64,000 bases of DNA from Saprolegnia diclina VS20 (Eukaryota > Oomycota > Saprolegniomycetes > Saprolegniales > Saprolegniaceae): NCBI RefSeq assembly GCF_000281045.1, contig NW_008246068.1, positions 1,332,989 through 1,396,988 on the forward strand. The letters run 5' to 3'. The notes under the pieces are model-generated. The model was not told the origin of the DNA. It ran no database searches and worked only from the letters and a program-made list of their open reading frames with translations. A program made the position numbers and the translations under genes. Of the stretch, positions 31,185 to 40,903 are shown one piece after another (the stretch's first letter is position 1; each line of letters opens with the position of its first letter).

Positions 31185-32489
31185 GTGGCTTCTTGGTTTC
31201 GTGCTGGGAACGCTACGCATTGTGGCATCGGATGTAGCACTGGCAGTCCTCTTTACAGTTCGTAATCTGGTCTTCAATTAAGCATCACTCTTAAGGCTAC
31301 CTTGTCTCTTCTACTACAGACAGTATCGTTACTCAGCTACACACTGCAGGTTGAGCGGTGTATACCCTCGACTCTGCAATCGGAGGCAATCGTGCGAGGG
31401 TACCCTAACCTCAGAAGGCAACTCTGTGCTAGTTACGCAGCGCCGTTGGTGCGAGGAATACAGCTAGCAGGTAGTCAAAAGCCCTCTTGGCCCTTTGCAA
31501 GCAAGCGGCGGTTCATGGCGCAAGCCTTCTTGCGAGAGAACCGTGTGCGACTTGGTTCATGGCGGGGCCAAGCTGGGCGCCAACATGCTCTATGACAAGA
31601 TATTTCGATATGCCCGAATTTCGGTTGCAATTGGCTGCTTTTTCGTTTTTTAGCCAATGACAGACCATGGATAGACCTGTGCACGCGGATTGGCCAATGT
31701 CGCTTCCTTCTTGAACAGCAGCCAATCAAACCCAACGGAGAACCAAACTTGAGGTGATCTTCAACTCGATCGATCCACGCTGCTGGTGCTCATGAGATGC
31801 TGCTGCTTCGACGCGCGCGCGTCGCCTTGGAGGACGCAGCATTCAGCAGCTGCAAGCGTCTTCGCACTGGTGCAACTGTTATGGTGCATCTGTACGCTTC
31901 CAGTACCCAACCGACGCATATAGCCAGCTCCATGGAAGTCGAGCGTCACGACGACGCAAGTTGCGTGTTATTGTCAATGCGGTACCCAGTAAACCGAGCA
32001 CAACTAAACACACGCGTCTCAACTGTCGAGCGCTGGTTCCCAAAACCGCGCAGACCATGGAGCGCGAGGGCCAGCTGCAGCATCAACTTGTATCCGTACA
32101 GTAACAACGACCTGTGACGCAGCAAGACGCCGCTCAACATGTTACTTGCCCATCCAGCGCAAGCACTAGCGCGTCGATACGCAACCAGCACCCGTGCGCC
32201 AACGCTCACGAGCGAGAGGACTCCAAGACGCACAAATTCGCAGACATTCCAGCGCCATCTTCACACTAGCGTCCATACGACCAAGAACGTCGTGAGTTGG
32301 TGCACGCACGTACCAAGACGCAACGCACGTTTTGAGGATGACCGCGGCGTCTGATGTCGCCTTCGACGTGCGCCATCGAAGCTCCAGGTGCCCGCTCGAT
32401 CGCCCGGTGACTCTGCCGGTGACTCTCAACGAAGAAGTTTACTGTCGGCAAGACGTCACGCCGACAGAGCACGGTAGCGTCAACGTCCG
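31185..32489. other. Gene-poor region with a dense CCAAT cluster but no clear gene
   Basis: Between eL20 and the LINE. From 31625 to 31735 there are at least five CCAAT/ATTGG words on both strands, denser than at any active promoter in the window. Downstream, an open frame at 31797-32117 (MLLLRRARVALEDAAF...) has no recognised domain. The region may hold the promoter of a gene interrupted by the retroelement. Confidence 0.4.
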
Positions 32490-34740
32490 AGTCGTCAGCG
32501 TCATGGGATTCAACATGCAGCTAGTAAACGACTGGCTCGCTCACTCGGACCAAAACGGCTTCATCCACGGGCGCTCGATCGTCTCCAACCTAGAGCGACA
32601 TGCTCGCGTACTGCAAGGACCACGCGCCAACGCCGATCATCGCCCTCTTGGACTTTGAAAAGGCGTTCGATCGCGTCTACCACACGTCCCTCACCAAACC
32701 GCTGCCTCGACTCGGCTTTCCGCCGGCCTTTGTCGACACCGTCCGCTGCCTGCACGCCAGACGCCAGTCGCGGCTCTTGGTCAACGGCCATCTCTCGCGT
32801 GCCTTCGACATTGGACACGGAATCCTCGAGGGCGATCCGTTGTCACCGCTCCTTTTCGCTTTTGCCATGGAACCTCTTTGCAACCTGCTACGCAGCAGGC
32901 CGGACCTCGGCGTCCACGTCGGCGGCTGCTTTGCTGACGATACGCAACGATCGCGCGGGATGCAGTTGCCCTTCACGCCCAACTCGCCTTGGTGGAACAG
33001 TTTTGTGTCGTCTCCGGCTTTTGCTTGACTCCCACAAGACCGAGCTTCTGACGCACGCTCCGGTCTCGAACGCGCTCGCGCTGCTCGTGGTCAAGTACGA
33101 GACTCCAACGAGGGCACTCGGTATTCTGGTTGCGCCGGGGCTCGAACGCTCGCTTCGACTACGCCATCGCGAGTTTGCTGAACGGCTCCGGCTCTGGTCG
33201 TACAAGTCGAACACGCTCGTCGGCAAAGTCGTCATTCTACGCACGCTCTGTCTGCCGCTTCTCTGGTACCAACTCGCTTGGGTGACGCCGACAGCGAAGG
33301 CCGCGGCGATCATCGACCGCATGATGCTCCAATTCCTGCGCAATGAACATCGCGTACGTCACTTCCGGGAGACCTCGCCTTCTCCCCTCGTCGACTCAAC
33401 GGCATGGGGCTGGCGCATGCATTGGCCTTGTGGACCGCGCGCCACCGCACAGGTATGTTGCGCACCGCTCAAGCGATTCAACTGCCACCTGAATCACGCC
33501 CGGCCTAGATCTCACCGGGATGGACTCTTGTCTCGCTCCAGTACGCGCCGTGGGGCGACCTCCAAGACCTGCTACATGGCGACCCGGACCACCCCGTGGT
33601 GCACGCTGTCCTCCGGTCGGCTCGCCTTCCGCTCCGCTGGCGCTTTCTGCTCAAGCTGTGGATGGAGACGCGACACACGGTCTACCGCACGGGCGCGCGG
33701 AGCCAGACGACTGCGACGCCCCACGACCAACCATTGTGGCACAACGCGTTCCTCCCGTGTGCCGCCGCACTGCGCCCCTTGACATCGAGCCATGCGACGC
33801 AGCACGCCCGCAACTTGGCTCGCGCCCGCTGCTCTGACAGGGAGTCTACCGGACGCCCACCCACGGTGGTTTGGCTCCAGGCGATAACGCAAGCCACGGC
33901 CTGCCTCGACCAAGTGCCGGAACGCGACATGGACGCCGCGCCCGGGTCGCCGGAATGGCGCATGCTCCTCTTTGGCCAAATTACGCCGCTCGCAACGGTA
34001 ACGTCGCGGGACGCAGGACACCGACGCCGCGGCCACCTGCCTCCTTCCCACGCGGTATCTTCGGCTCCCCGAAGATCACTACACGATGCCCGCTGCGCCA
34101 CCGAGTACCGCCAGCCCGACGACATCCTGCCGCGCTACGCGGACTTCATGTACCGCATCGTGCTGGGCGCTATCGAAGTCCGCACCCGGCTCTACTTCCT
34201 GGGAGAAGACGCTCAAGGATGACCGGTCTGCGGTGCACTGAGACGTACGAGCACTTACTGCTCCGCTGCGAATTTGTCAATGCAGTCTGGGCCGTCTCTC
34301 GGCCTCTCGTCGAGGCGCTGGAACTAGACGGTGTACGCGCTCTTGTTTGAGCCGCTGGGGACGGCCCAACGCTACCGCCGACGCGCGGTGACATGATGTG
34401 GCCGATCCTACGCGCCTGTGTGCTGCACACTCTCTGGCTCGCCCGCAACGACCGCGTCTTCCGTCCCGAGGCGCCCGTCGTGACACCCAACGCGGCCGCC
34501 GCCCGCGCCGTGTTTTTGACCAAGATACATTTTCACCACTTGCTGCTGAATACCCAAGCGATGTGCCTCTTCCAAATGATGCACGCCACGATGCCTGGCT
34601 TCGTGACCACTTCGTCCCGGCTTGCGCCATCCATACGCCTCGCCTTCAACACGGCTAAGCGTCGCCTTCAACACGGCTAAGCCTCGCTGCTGCTGCCGTC
34701 TAGCACAACATTCTATGAATCGACAGTCCAAAACAGTTTA
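32490..34740 (+). mobile_element. Decayed, 5'-truncated LINE (non-LTR retrotransposon): reverse transcriptase and zf-RVT
   Basis: Coding remnants of a LINE ORF2 in plus orientation. In order: the fingers motif QNGFIHGRSI (about 32550); the RT core LLDFEKAFDRV (32646-32678) and GDPLSPLLFAFAMEPL (near 32831-32878); the catalytic FADD box (about 32928); thumb-like residues (KTELLTH, then LRLWSYKSNTLVGKVVILRTLCLPLLWY) to about 33270; and a C-terminal zf-RVT region (FMYRIVLGAIEVRTRLYFLG; TYEHLLLRCEFVNAVW, about 34150-34290). The endonuclease and ORF1 parts are not seen next to it. The reading frame changes several times (near 32600, 32930-33030 and beyond), so it cannot encode one protein. A 19-bp tandem duplication near the 3' end (CGCCTTCAACACGGCTAAG, 34640-34680) precedes an AT-rich end. 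The clade could not be told. Confidence 0.85.
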
Positions 34741-34804
34741 GTGTAAATTTTATAACTAAATTGACTCGCTTTAACAACAACAACATGCAGCTAATAGACA
34801 AAGA

Positions 34805-35342
34805 GTATCGCCGCGTCAGCGAAGCGCAGCGCGCCCGGACCGCACGCCTTCGACGACGTGCCGACGGGCCCGGCACCGAAGAAGGCGCGCACCGGCGCGG
34901 ACAGCGCGCTTGAGGACTTGCTAACGAGCAACGCCCTCATCCTGAAGGCGCTCGCAGGCTTGAAGGCCAGCCACGACCAGCTCGCAGCGCGCGTCGTCGC
35001 GAGTGACAACGCGAGTAGTCAAATGCTCGCCCAGCTGTTGCTCCATCCTTACGACTTGTTCAAGTCCAAACGACTATAAACCGAGATGGAATACCTTCGA
35101 CCTGGAGCAACAGCTGGGCGAGCATCTGGCAGGTCGCGTTGTCGCTCGCGACGACGCGCGCGGTGAGCTGGTCGCGGCTCGCCTACAAGACTGCGAGCGT
35201 CTTCAGAATCTGGGCGTTGCTTGTCAGCAGGTCTTCAAGCACGCTGTCCGTGTCGGTGTGCGCCTTCTTCGGTGCCGGGCCCGTCGCCACGTCGTCCAAG
35301 GCGTGCGGCCCGGCGCGCTGCGCTTAGTTGACGCGGCGATAC
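34805..35342. repeat. Large imperfect inverted repeat, two arms of about 240 bp
   Basis: The arm at 34805-35045 is matched in reverse complement by 35103-35342, separated by 57 bp. It is visible from the ends inward: GTATCGCCGCGTCA against TGACGCGGCGATAC, and CAGCTGTTGCTCC against GGAGCAACAGCTG. The arms differ by scattered substitutions and small indels, by eye roughly 85% alike. Each arm, read outward-in, carries a phrase with GPAPKKA, LEDLLTSNA and SHDQL, so the repeat consists of two head-to-head copies of a once-coding segment. It sits directly after the LINE 3' end. Confidence 0.8.
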
Positions 35343-35599
35343 GAGCTCGAATGTTGTCGAGCCTACGCAGGCATGAGCCCTCTGCATCCATATAGTCGGT
35401 GTCGGACCTGTTGGAGAAGGCGGCGCACGCGGCCTTCATGTTGCGCGTGGCACCGCGGGCGTCGCACGGGACGAGCCGACGCCGGCTTTGGGCTGGAAAT
35501 GGCCGGCATTTGCAAATGGCAGAATGAAAAGTGAACGGCGACTGACGACGAGCATACATTTTCAGAGGTCAGATCTATTCTCTTTCACAAGTTTGATGT

Positions 35600-35905
35600 T
35601 CACTTGGTAGAGGGATACCTCTTGAGATATGAACGTCCCATTTCCGTCACTGCGCGTCGATGCCCATCACCGTGGAGCGCCTCAACCGACACGACCGGCG
35701 CGACGCCCTCGCATGTCGACACCATCAAGTGCAACCGATGCGGCGAGATGGAGCACATGGCGGCAGCATGCCAGCTCAAGCCAGCTACAACAAGGGCCAC
35801 GTGTGTGCAGGTTGTGGGCGAATGGCCAAGATGACGGCGGCCAGTTCCGACACGGTGGTCATGGCGGCGACGACCGCCCAGTTGCACGACCACAGTGTGT
35901 AGGTT
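35600..35905 (+). mobile_element. Fossil fragment with gag-like CCHC zinc knuckle
   Basis: A short plus-strand remnant encodes one CCHC knuckle of the C-x2-C-x4-H-x4-C kind (about 35727-35770), followed by traces of what may be a second. Such knuckles occur in Gag proteins of LTR retrotransposons and in ORF1 of some LINEs. With no polymerase, integrase or terminal repeats attached, the family cannot be decided. The fragment is broken and isolated. Being next to the LINE and the inverted repeat, it is part of the same decayed repeat island. Confidence 0.5.
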
Positions 35906-35996
35906 TCACTATCGCATGCGTCACATCTCACGGCGCATCATTGTGTAGGCGCAAGAAGGCCATCGTCTTCTTCGCTGTCGTCATGCGCATGGAGAC

Positions 35997-36081
35997 TTCA
36001 CCCGACGTCCGGTTCACGGCCTTGAGCACCGAGCCGTACGTCCCGTCGCCGAGCTGCTTCGTGATCTTGTACTGGTACCTT
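35997..36081 (-). pseudogene. Orphan 5' exon of a MAK/RCK-like protein kinase
   Basis: One exon-sized minus-strand piece, bounded by CTAG upstream and a GT downstream, reads RYQYKITKQLGDGTYGSVLKAVNR. This matches the first strand and glycine-rich loop of MAK/ICK-type kinases. The next expected exon (the AIKKM lysine segment) is absent; the sequence downstream on the minus strand is the zinc-knuckle fossil on the other strand. It is therefore a gene fragment left or moved by rearrangement, distinct from the complete CDK10-like kinase at 48.8-50.3 kb. Confidence 0.65.
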
Positions 36082-36113
36082 CTAGTGTTATTTGTAGTAA
36101 AAAGCAATCGCAC

Positions 36114-36900
36114 GAGTCGTGCTAGTCGATCGCGTACACCTGTAGGCTACAACTGCACCTCGACAACCTTGCCATGGGGATGCATGCGTAGCTCGTCCCT
36201 AGAAACAGTTCTAGTATGCATGGATCGGACGCCGCGCTCTGGCGATTTGTGATGTGCGAACCGGTTAGTCGAGACGACGACGAAGCCAGCGTCGGCTTCT
36301 TCAGCGCTACAAGCTCTGGGTCAACACTGCGGCTGTAAACTTCGTCCGTTCAATCGTGGCGAAAGCACGACGCTGTGTTATCCGGACAACTTGAAGATAC
36401 TGCGACGGCCCCAATGCATCGGCGACGGCGCGTGTCGCGGGCTCGGCCTGCGAAGGCATCGATAGCACGCTCTGCTACGGCGACCTCTGTACGACTCTTG
36501 CCACTGCGCTTTGAGCTTGACACTGTCCTGCTGGGCGTCGTCGTCTCAACAACGTCCCCGCACCGATCAAGACGCAGCGCGCCAAGCCAAGCGACGGGTC
36601 GTGCTTGAACGCGACGCAGAGGCTCTGGATGTCGTCGAGCAGCTCTGCATTCGTCGTTCGCGGACGTTCTCATGTTGGGGCTTGCGACCTTCTTGACGTC
36701 CTTGCTACGTACCTCTTTTTGTCATCCAGACCATTTTTCGGCAGACGTGATATTTTTTTTAAAATCATATTTTTAATCATTGTTTGTATGAAAGTACCTC
36801 TATACTGTGATTAAAAAACGAATATTTTATTGCGCTGTCCAGTCACCAGCACGGGAACGTTCCGGCATTGCCATTGATTGCTTCCAGCAGCAGCAGCAAC
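36114..36900. other. Intergenic region with AT-rich promoter of eIF2B epsilon
   Basis: No gene is seen. The last 130 bp (about 36715-36845) are strongly AT-rich, with T and A runs, unlike the GC-rich neighbourhood, and lie right before the eIF2B epsilon start. Short open frames in 36350-36700 lack motifs. Confidence 0.45.
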
Positions 36901-39075
36901 ATGGCGCCCAAGAAGTCGAAGGGCGACGAGAAGGACGAGAAGCACAAGCACCCGCTCCAGGCGGTCATCTTCGCCGACTCGTGGACCAAGACCTTCCGGC
37001 CCATCTCGCTCGAGACGCCCAAGGTGCTCCTGCCGCTGGCCAACGTGCCCATGCTCGAGTACACGCTCGAGTTCCTCGCCTCGAACGGCGTCGAAGAGGT
37101 CCTCATCTTCTGCACGGCCCACGCCGCTGCCATCGAGGCCTTCCTGTCGACCTCGGTGATTGCGCAGACGGTCAAGACGCAGTGCATCCTCGCGCCGACG
37201 TGCTTGACGGCCGGCGACGCGATCCGCGAGCTCGACCGGATGCAGGCCGTGCGCTCGGACCCGTTCATCTTGATCTCGGGCGACGTGGTCTCCAACATGA
37301 ACCTCAAGAGCGCGATCGAGTCGCACGAAGCGCGCAAGAAGAAGGACTCGACGTCCATCATGACGGTCGTCCTGAAGGAAGTCCAGGTGCACCACGACAT
37401 TCGCCCGCTCACGGACGACCTCCTCATCGCGATGGACACGGCGACCAACCAGATCGTCTTGTACGAGTCGTCTTCGCATGCGCCGTCCGCGCTCCTCCCG
37501 ACCGTCATGTTCCAGGACCACAAGCAGATTGGCTTCCGCTACGACCTCATGGACGCCCACGTCGACATTTGCTCGCCCGAGGTGCTCTTGCAGTTTAGCG
37601 ACAACTTTGACTACCAGGACATGCGCAAGGACTTCATCCGCAACGAAGTGCTCAACTACGAGATGGGCAACCGCATCCACGCGCACATCATCTCCAAGGA
37701 GTTTGCCGCGCGCGTCCATGATCCCCGGACGTACGCTGCCATCTCGCACGCCATCCTCCAGCGCTGGGCCTACCCCATGGTGCCCGACAACAACTTTCTC
37801 GGGTCGGCGTCGACGTACCGCCACCAGCGCGGCGACATTTACAAGGAAGACGACGTCCAGCTCGCGCGGACGTGCGCGATTCGGTCGACGTCGATCGTCG
37901 GCGGCCGCACGACGGTCGGCGCCAACACGGACATTGTGCAGAGTGCCATCGGCCGCGACTGCAAGATTGGCCAGAACGTTCGCATCTCTGGCAGCTTTCT
38001 CTGGGACAACGTGACGATCGAAGACGACGTGGTGCTGGAGGGCGCCATCGTCTGCAACGGCGCGGTCATCCGCAAGGGCGCCCGCGTCCACGAAGGCTCG
38101 TTGATCTCGTTCAACGTGGTCGTGGGCGCCAACTTTACGGTGCCGTCGTTCACCAAGCTCACGACGGTACCGGCAACGGACGACGACGATGGCTTCTCGA
38201 GTGACAATGATGACAGTGACAATGACGTGACGCCCGCCGAGACGGTCGGTGACGACGCGTGGAACCCCAAGCACGTGGGTGTCAACGGTGTTGGCCGCAT
38301 CTGGACGCTCGATGACGACGAGATCTACCTCGACGACTCGGACGACGACGACGAGGAACATGACGATGACACGGCGAACGACGCCGCGCGCCTCCACCGT
38401 CTCAAGCAGACGCTGATTGGTGCCAAGGAGGTCGTGACGGCGCGCACGTCACGTCTTGCGTCCTGGGACGCGCTCAGCGAGTCGGACGACGAAGAACCAT
38501 TGAATGCGTTTGAAGAGGAAGACCCGATGGCCCGCTTCGTGCGCGTCGTCATCGACATGGTGCTCTCGGGCGACGCCAACGGCGACGACGTCGAGAACCT
38601 CTTTCTCGAGATCAAGAGTTTCAAGTTTGCGCAGAACCGCAGCTTTGCCGACTGCTTGGAGGCGATTCTGCCGGCGCTCTGCAGCGCGATTCCGCGCGCC
38701 AACAAGGCGCCGATGGCCATCATGGGCCTCCTCAAGGTGAAGCTCGAAAAGTGGAGCGGAGTCGTTTCCAAGTGCATCATGAACGACGTCGAACGCACCA
38801 AGATTGTCGACACGTTTGCAGCCTACTGCGTCCACGCGAACAACAGCGGCAGCTTTAGCAGCCTCTTCCGCTTCATGCTTCAGGTCGCGTACGACCTCGA
38901 CTGGATCAATGAGGAAACTGTGTTTGCGTGGGAAGACAAGGTGCTCGCCGAAGCCCCGAGTCATCCCGAGCAAGCGCTGCTCAAGGCCGCCGCGATGCAA
39001 GAGTTCCTCGAGTGGTTACGAGAAGACGAAGACGACAGCGACGACGACGACGACGACGACAGCGACGACGAGTAA
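36901..39075 (+). CDS. EIF2B5: Translation initiation factor eIF2B subunit epsilon
   Basis: This is the catalytic subunit of eIF2B, which recharges eIF2 with GTP in the cytosol. The ATG at 36901 gives 724 residues in one exon. Seen: a nucleotidyltransferase-like domain (PLQAVIFADSWTKTFRPIS ... PKVLLPLANVPMLEYTLEFL ... FILISGDVVSN); left-handed beta-helix hexapeptides (about 340-430; SIVGGRTTVGANTDI, GRDCKIGQNVRI); a long acidic linker; and the C-terminal W2/HEAT domain that carries exchange activity (MDMVLSG-like start to EFLEWLREDEDD), with the usual acidic C-terminal tail. An in-frame TTG-led extension from 36868 is not needed. The 528-aa minus-strand frame over it is an antisense shadow. 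Confidence 0.96.
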   Translation: MAPKKSKGDEKDEKHKHPLQAVIFADSWTKTFRPISLETPKVLLPLANVPMLEYTLEFLASNGVEEVLIFCTAHAAAIEAFLSTSVIAQTVKTQCILAPTCLTAGDAIRELDRMQAVRSDPFILISGDVVSNMNLKSAIESHEARKKKDSTSIMTVVLKEVQVHHDIRPLTDDLLIAMDTATNQIVLYESSSHAPSALLPTVMFQDHKQIGFRYDLMDAHVDICSPEVLLQFSDNFDYQDMRKDFIRNEVLNYEMGNRIHAHIISKEFAARVHDPRTYAAISHAILQRWAYPMVPDNNFLGSASTYRHQRGDIYKEDDVQLARTCAIRSTSIVGGRTTVGANTDIVQSAIGRDCKIGQNVRISGSFLWDNVTIEDDVVLEGAIVCNGAVIRKGARVHEGSLISFNVVVGANFTVPSFTKLTTVPATDDDDGFSSDNDDSDNDVTPAETVGDDAWNPKHVGVNGVGRIWTLDDDEIYLDDSDDDDEEHDDDTANDAARLHRLKQTLIGAKEVVTARTSRLASWDALSESDDEEPLNAFEEEDPMARFVRVVIDMVLSGDANGDDVENLFLEIKSFKFAQNRSFADCLEAILPALCSAIPRANKAPMAIMGLLKVKLEKWSGVVSKCIMNDVERTKIVDTFAAYCVHANNSGSFSSLFRFMLQVAYDLDWINEETVFAWEDKVLAEAPSHPEQALLKAAAMQEFLEWLREDEDDSDDDDDDDSDDE

Positions 39076-39516
39076 ACGGTGTATAATGCTCGGACCCTTC
39101 GCATCGGTTTGTGTCTCATTGTGTTCTGGACTCGTTGTCATCTGCGCACGGTATATGCACCAGAATCAGCGACGTAGCTGCCCTTACGCTGCGCCGAGTC
39201 GGTAGAGCTATCCAACACTTGGCTGCGTAGACAGGTCGGGCTAACCAGCTCAGATCTCAACCATGAGACACATATGTACCATTTCGGGCTGGGCTCAAGC
39301 ACAAGCACATCCGCATCTGCACCTCAAGGGACTTATGACGTTGATTAGCGATCATTAGCCTATGAGGCTGTGAGCTCATGCAGGACGTTCGTCATGGGAC
39401 TGCGAAAGTACGAGCTCGGGAAGCTCAAGCGCGACTCCCGCCAAAATCACACGAAGCGCGGATTGGCTGAAATTCGCCGGATAAATGGCAGCCACCTTTC
39501 TGCGGCGATCATCAGC
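39076..39516. promoter_or_regulatory. Intergenic region; inverted CCAAT before DCC1
   Basis: 440 bp between two plus-strand genes. An inverted CCAAT (GATTGGCTG) sits near 39461, about 55 bp before the DCC1 start. An out-of-frame ATG at 39485 precedes the chosen start and could act as a short upstream ORF. Confidence 0.4.
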
Positions 39517-40621
39517 ATGGCCGGCGAGATTGCCTTTGCGGCCGACTTTAGCGACGACAGCTACAAGCTGCTGGAGCTGCCGGCCGACGTCTGCGACGCG
39601 CTCGTGGCCGGCGACGAGGTCTACGTCGTCGGCGACCCGTCGCAGCGCGCAGTGCTCTGCACGGCCACGAAGAGCTACCACCTCGTGCGTGAGGACCAGT
39701 CCAACGTACGCCTCCTCGCCGACTCGGTCAACTGGGAGGCCGACAAGCTCGACGCGTCCGGCGTCGTCTCGATACGCGGGCAGTCCATGATGCACTACGA
39801 GCTCCTTGAGAAGCCGCTCGACTTGAACCAGCTCAAGCTGCTCCTGCTCGAGAACCCGATATGCGCACCGTCCACCGAAGCCAAGCGCATGAAGCGCAGC
39901 CTGTATACGCTGCATGATCTCGCAGACCGCCTTCAGCACAGCCCGCACGAGGTAGAGCTCATGCTGACGCAGCTCCGCGCCGTCGAGATCGACGGCTACT
40001 GGCGCCTCCTCGAGGCGTCGTACAGCCGGCACGTCGTGGGCCTCGTGCTCGAGATCTTTCTCGAGCGCGACTGGGACTTCAACTCGGAGCATGCGCTGAG
40101 CCACATCGAAGTGCACTTGACCGAGACGGTGCACCCGTCCGTGCTCGCCCATTGCCTGCGCCTGTACAGCGTCGACGGCTCGGCGTATCGTCTCGACAGC
40201 GCCAAGATTGCCATTTTCCAAGCCATTGCGATCTTTGAGGAGGCGCGCTCGAAGGAGTGGACGCTGACCGAGTTCATGGAGCAGTGGGGCTTCCGCGTGC
40301 CCATGGGCGTCGCCATTGACGACGCGCTCCTCGTCGGGCTCGCGATCCGCCGCGGCGAGAAGCTCGCGTACTTTCCAGCCGACCAGCTCTCGGTCGAGCC
40401 CAAGCAGCGCTTCCGAGAGATGTTTGCGTTCCAGCCCAAGTGGCTTCTCTCGCAAATGGAGCCGTACCTCGCGTACGTAGTCGAGCGTCGACTGTAGGAG
40501 CTCTCATCGGGTTTGTAGGAGCCTCGTGACCAAGAACATGACGCAGGCGTCGCTGCTGCTCAAGTACACGCGTGCGTCCCGCGTGCCCAACTCGACCGAA
40601 CGTCTCTACTCCAAGCGGTAA
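39517..40621 (+). CDS. DSCC1: DCC1 homologue, subunit of the Ctf18-RFC clamp loader
   Basis: DCC1 with CTF8 and CTF18 forms an alternative RFC that loads PCNA and supports sister-chromatid cohesion in the nucleus. The ATG at 39517 starts right before the conserved IAFAADFSDDSYKLLELP. Further signposts are VRLLADSVNWE and CAPSTEAKRMKRSLYTLHDLADRLQHS, then winged-helix-like repeats to WLLSQMEPYLA. I add a 46-nt intron (40473-40518, GTACGT...TTGTAG, phase 2). The second exon gives LLLKYTRASRVPNSTERLYSKR, which matches the KYSR...YNSKR ending of the animal protein; without splicing the protein stops early at 40497. The total is 352 residues. Confidence 0.88.
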
Positions 40622-40729
40622 TCGTAGCGTCGAACTACATGTAGTACTAGAACACAGCGATCCGGAGACTCCTTTTTCTCTGCTTGGCTCGCTCGCCGTC
40701 TCGTCGACCTGGCGGCAGAGACTACCGTA

Positions 40730-40903
40730 ATGTTGCGGGCGAAGGCGTCTTTTGTGGCTTGGCGTCGCACTGCCACCATCGTCGTCACGCGCAGGACCAG
40801 TGCATTTCCCAAGGCGTACGCGTTCCCCGAGAGCAAGCACCTCTTGGAAGCACATGTCGCACGTCGATTTGAAAAGTATCAATGTATCGAGGTGCTTAAA
40901 TAG
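40730..40903 (+). CDS. Small hypothetical protein, possibly mitochondrial
   Basis: A 57-residue frame, MLRAKASFVAWRRTATIVVT..., with a basic, hydroxylated N-terminus of the kind that targets mitochondria, then PESKHLLEAHVARRFEKYQ. No family recognised. Its stop overlaps the end of the convergent lipin gene by 8 bp. It may be real, or chance coding in a short gap. Confidence 0.35.
   Translation: MLRAKASFVAWRRTATIVVTRRTSAFPKAYAFPESKHLLEAHVARRFEKYQCIEVLK

Noticed and set aside
36350-36700. Possible coding frames between the kinase fragment and eIF2B epsilon
   Set aside because: Arg-rich in both strands, no motif and no splice-supported continuation.
36811-38397. 528-codon minus-strand open frame
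   Set aside because: It is the antisense shadow of eIF2B epsilon; the sense frame has full domain structure.
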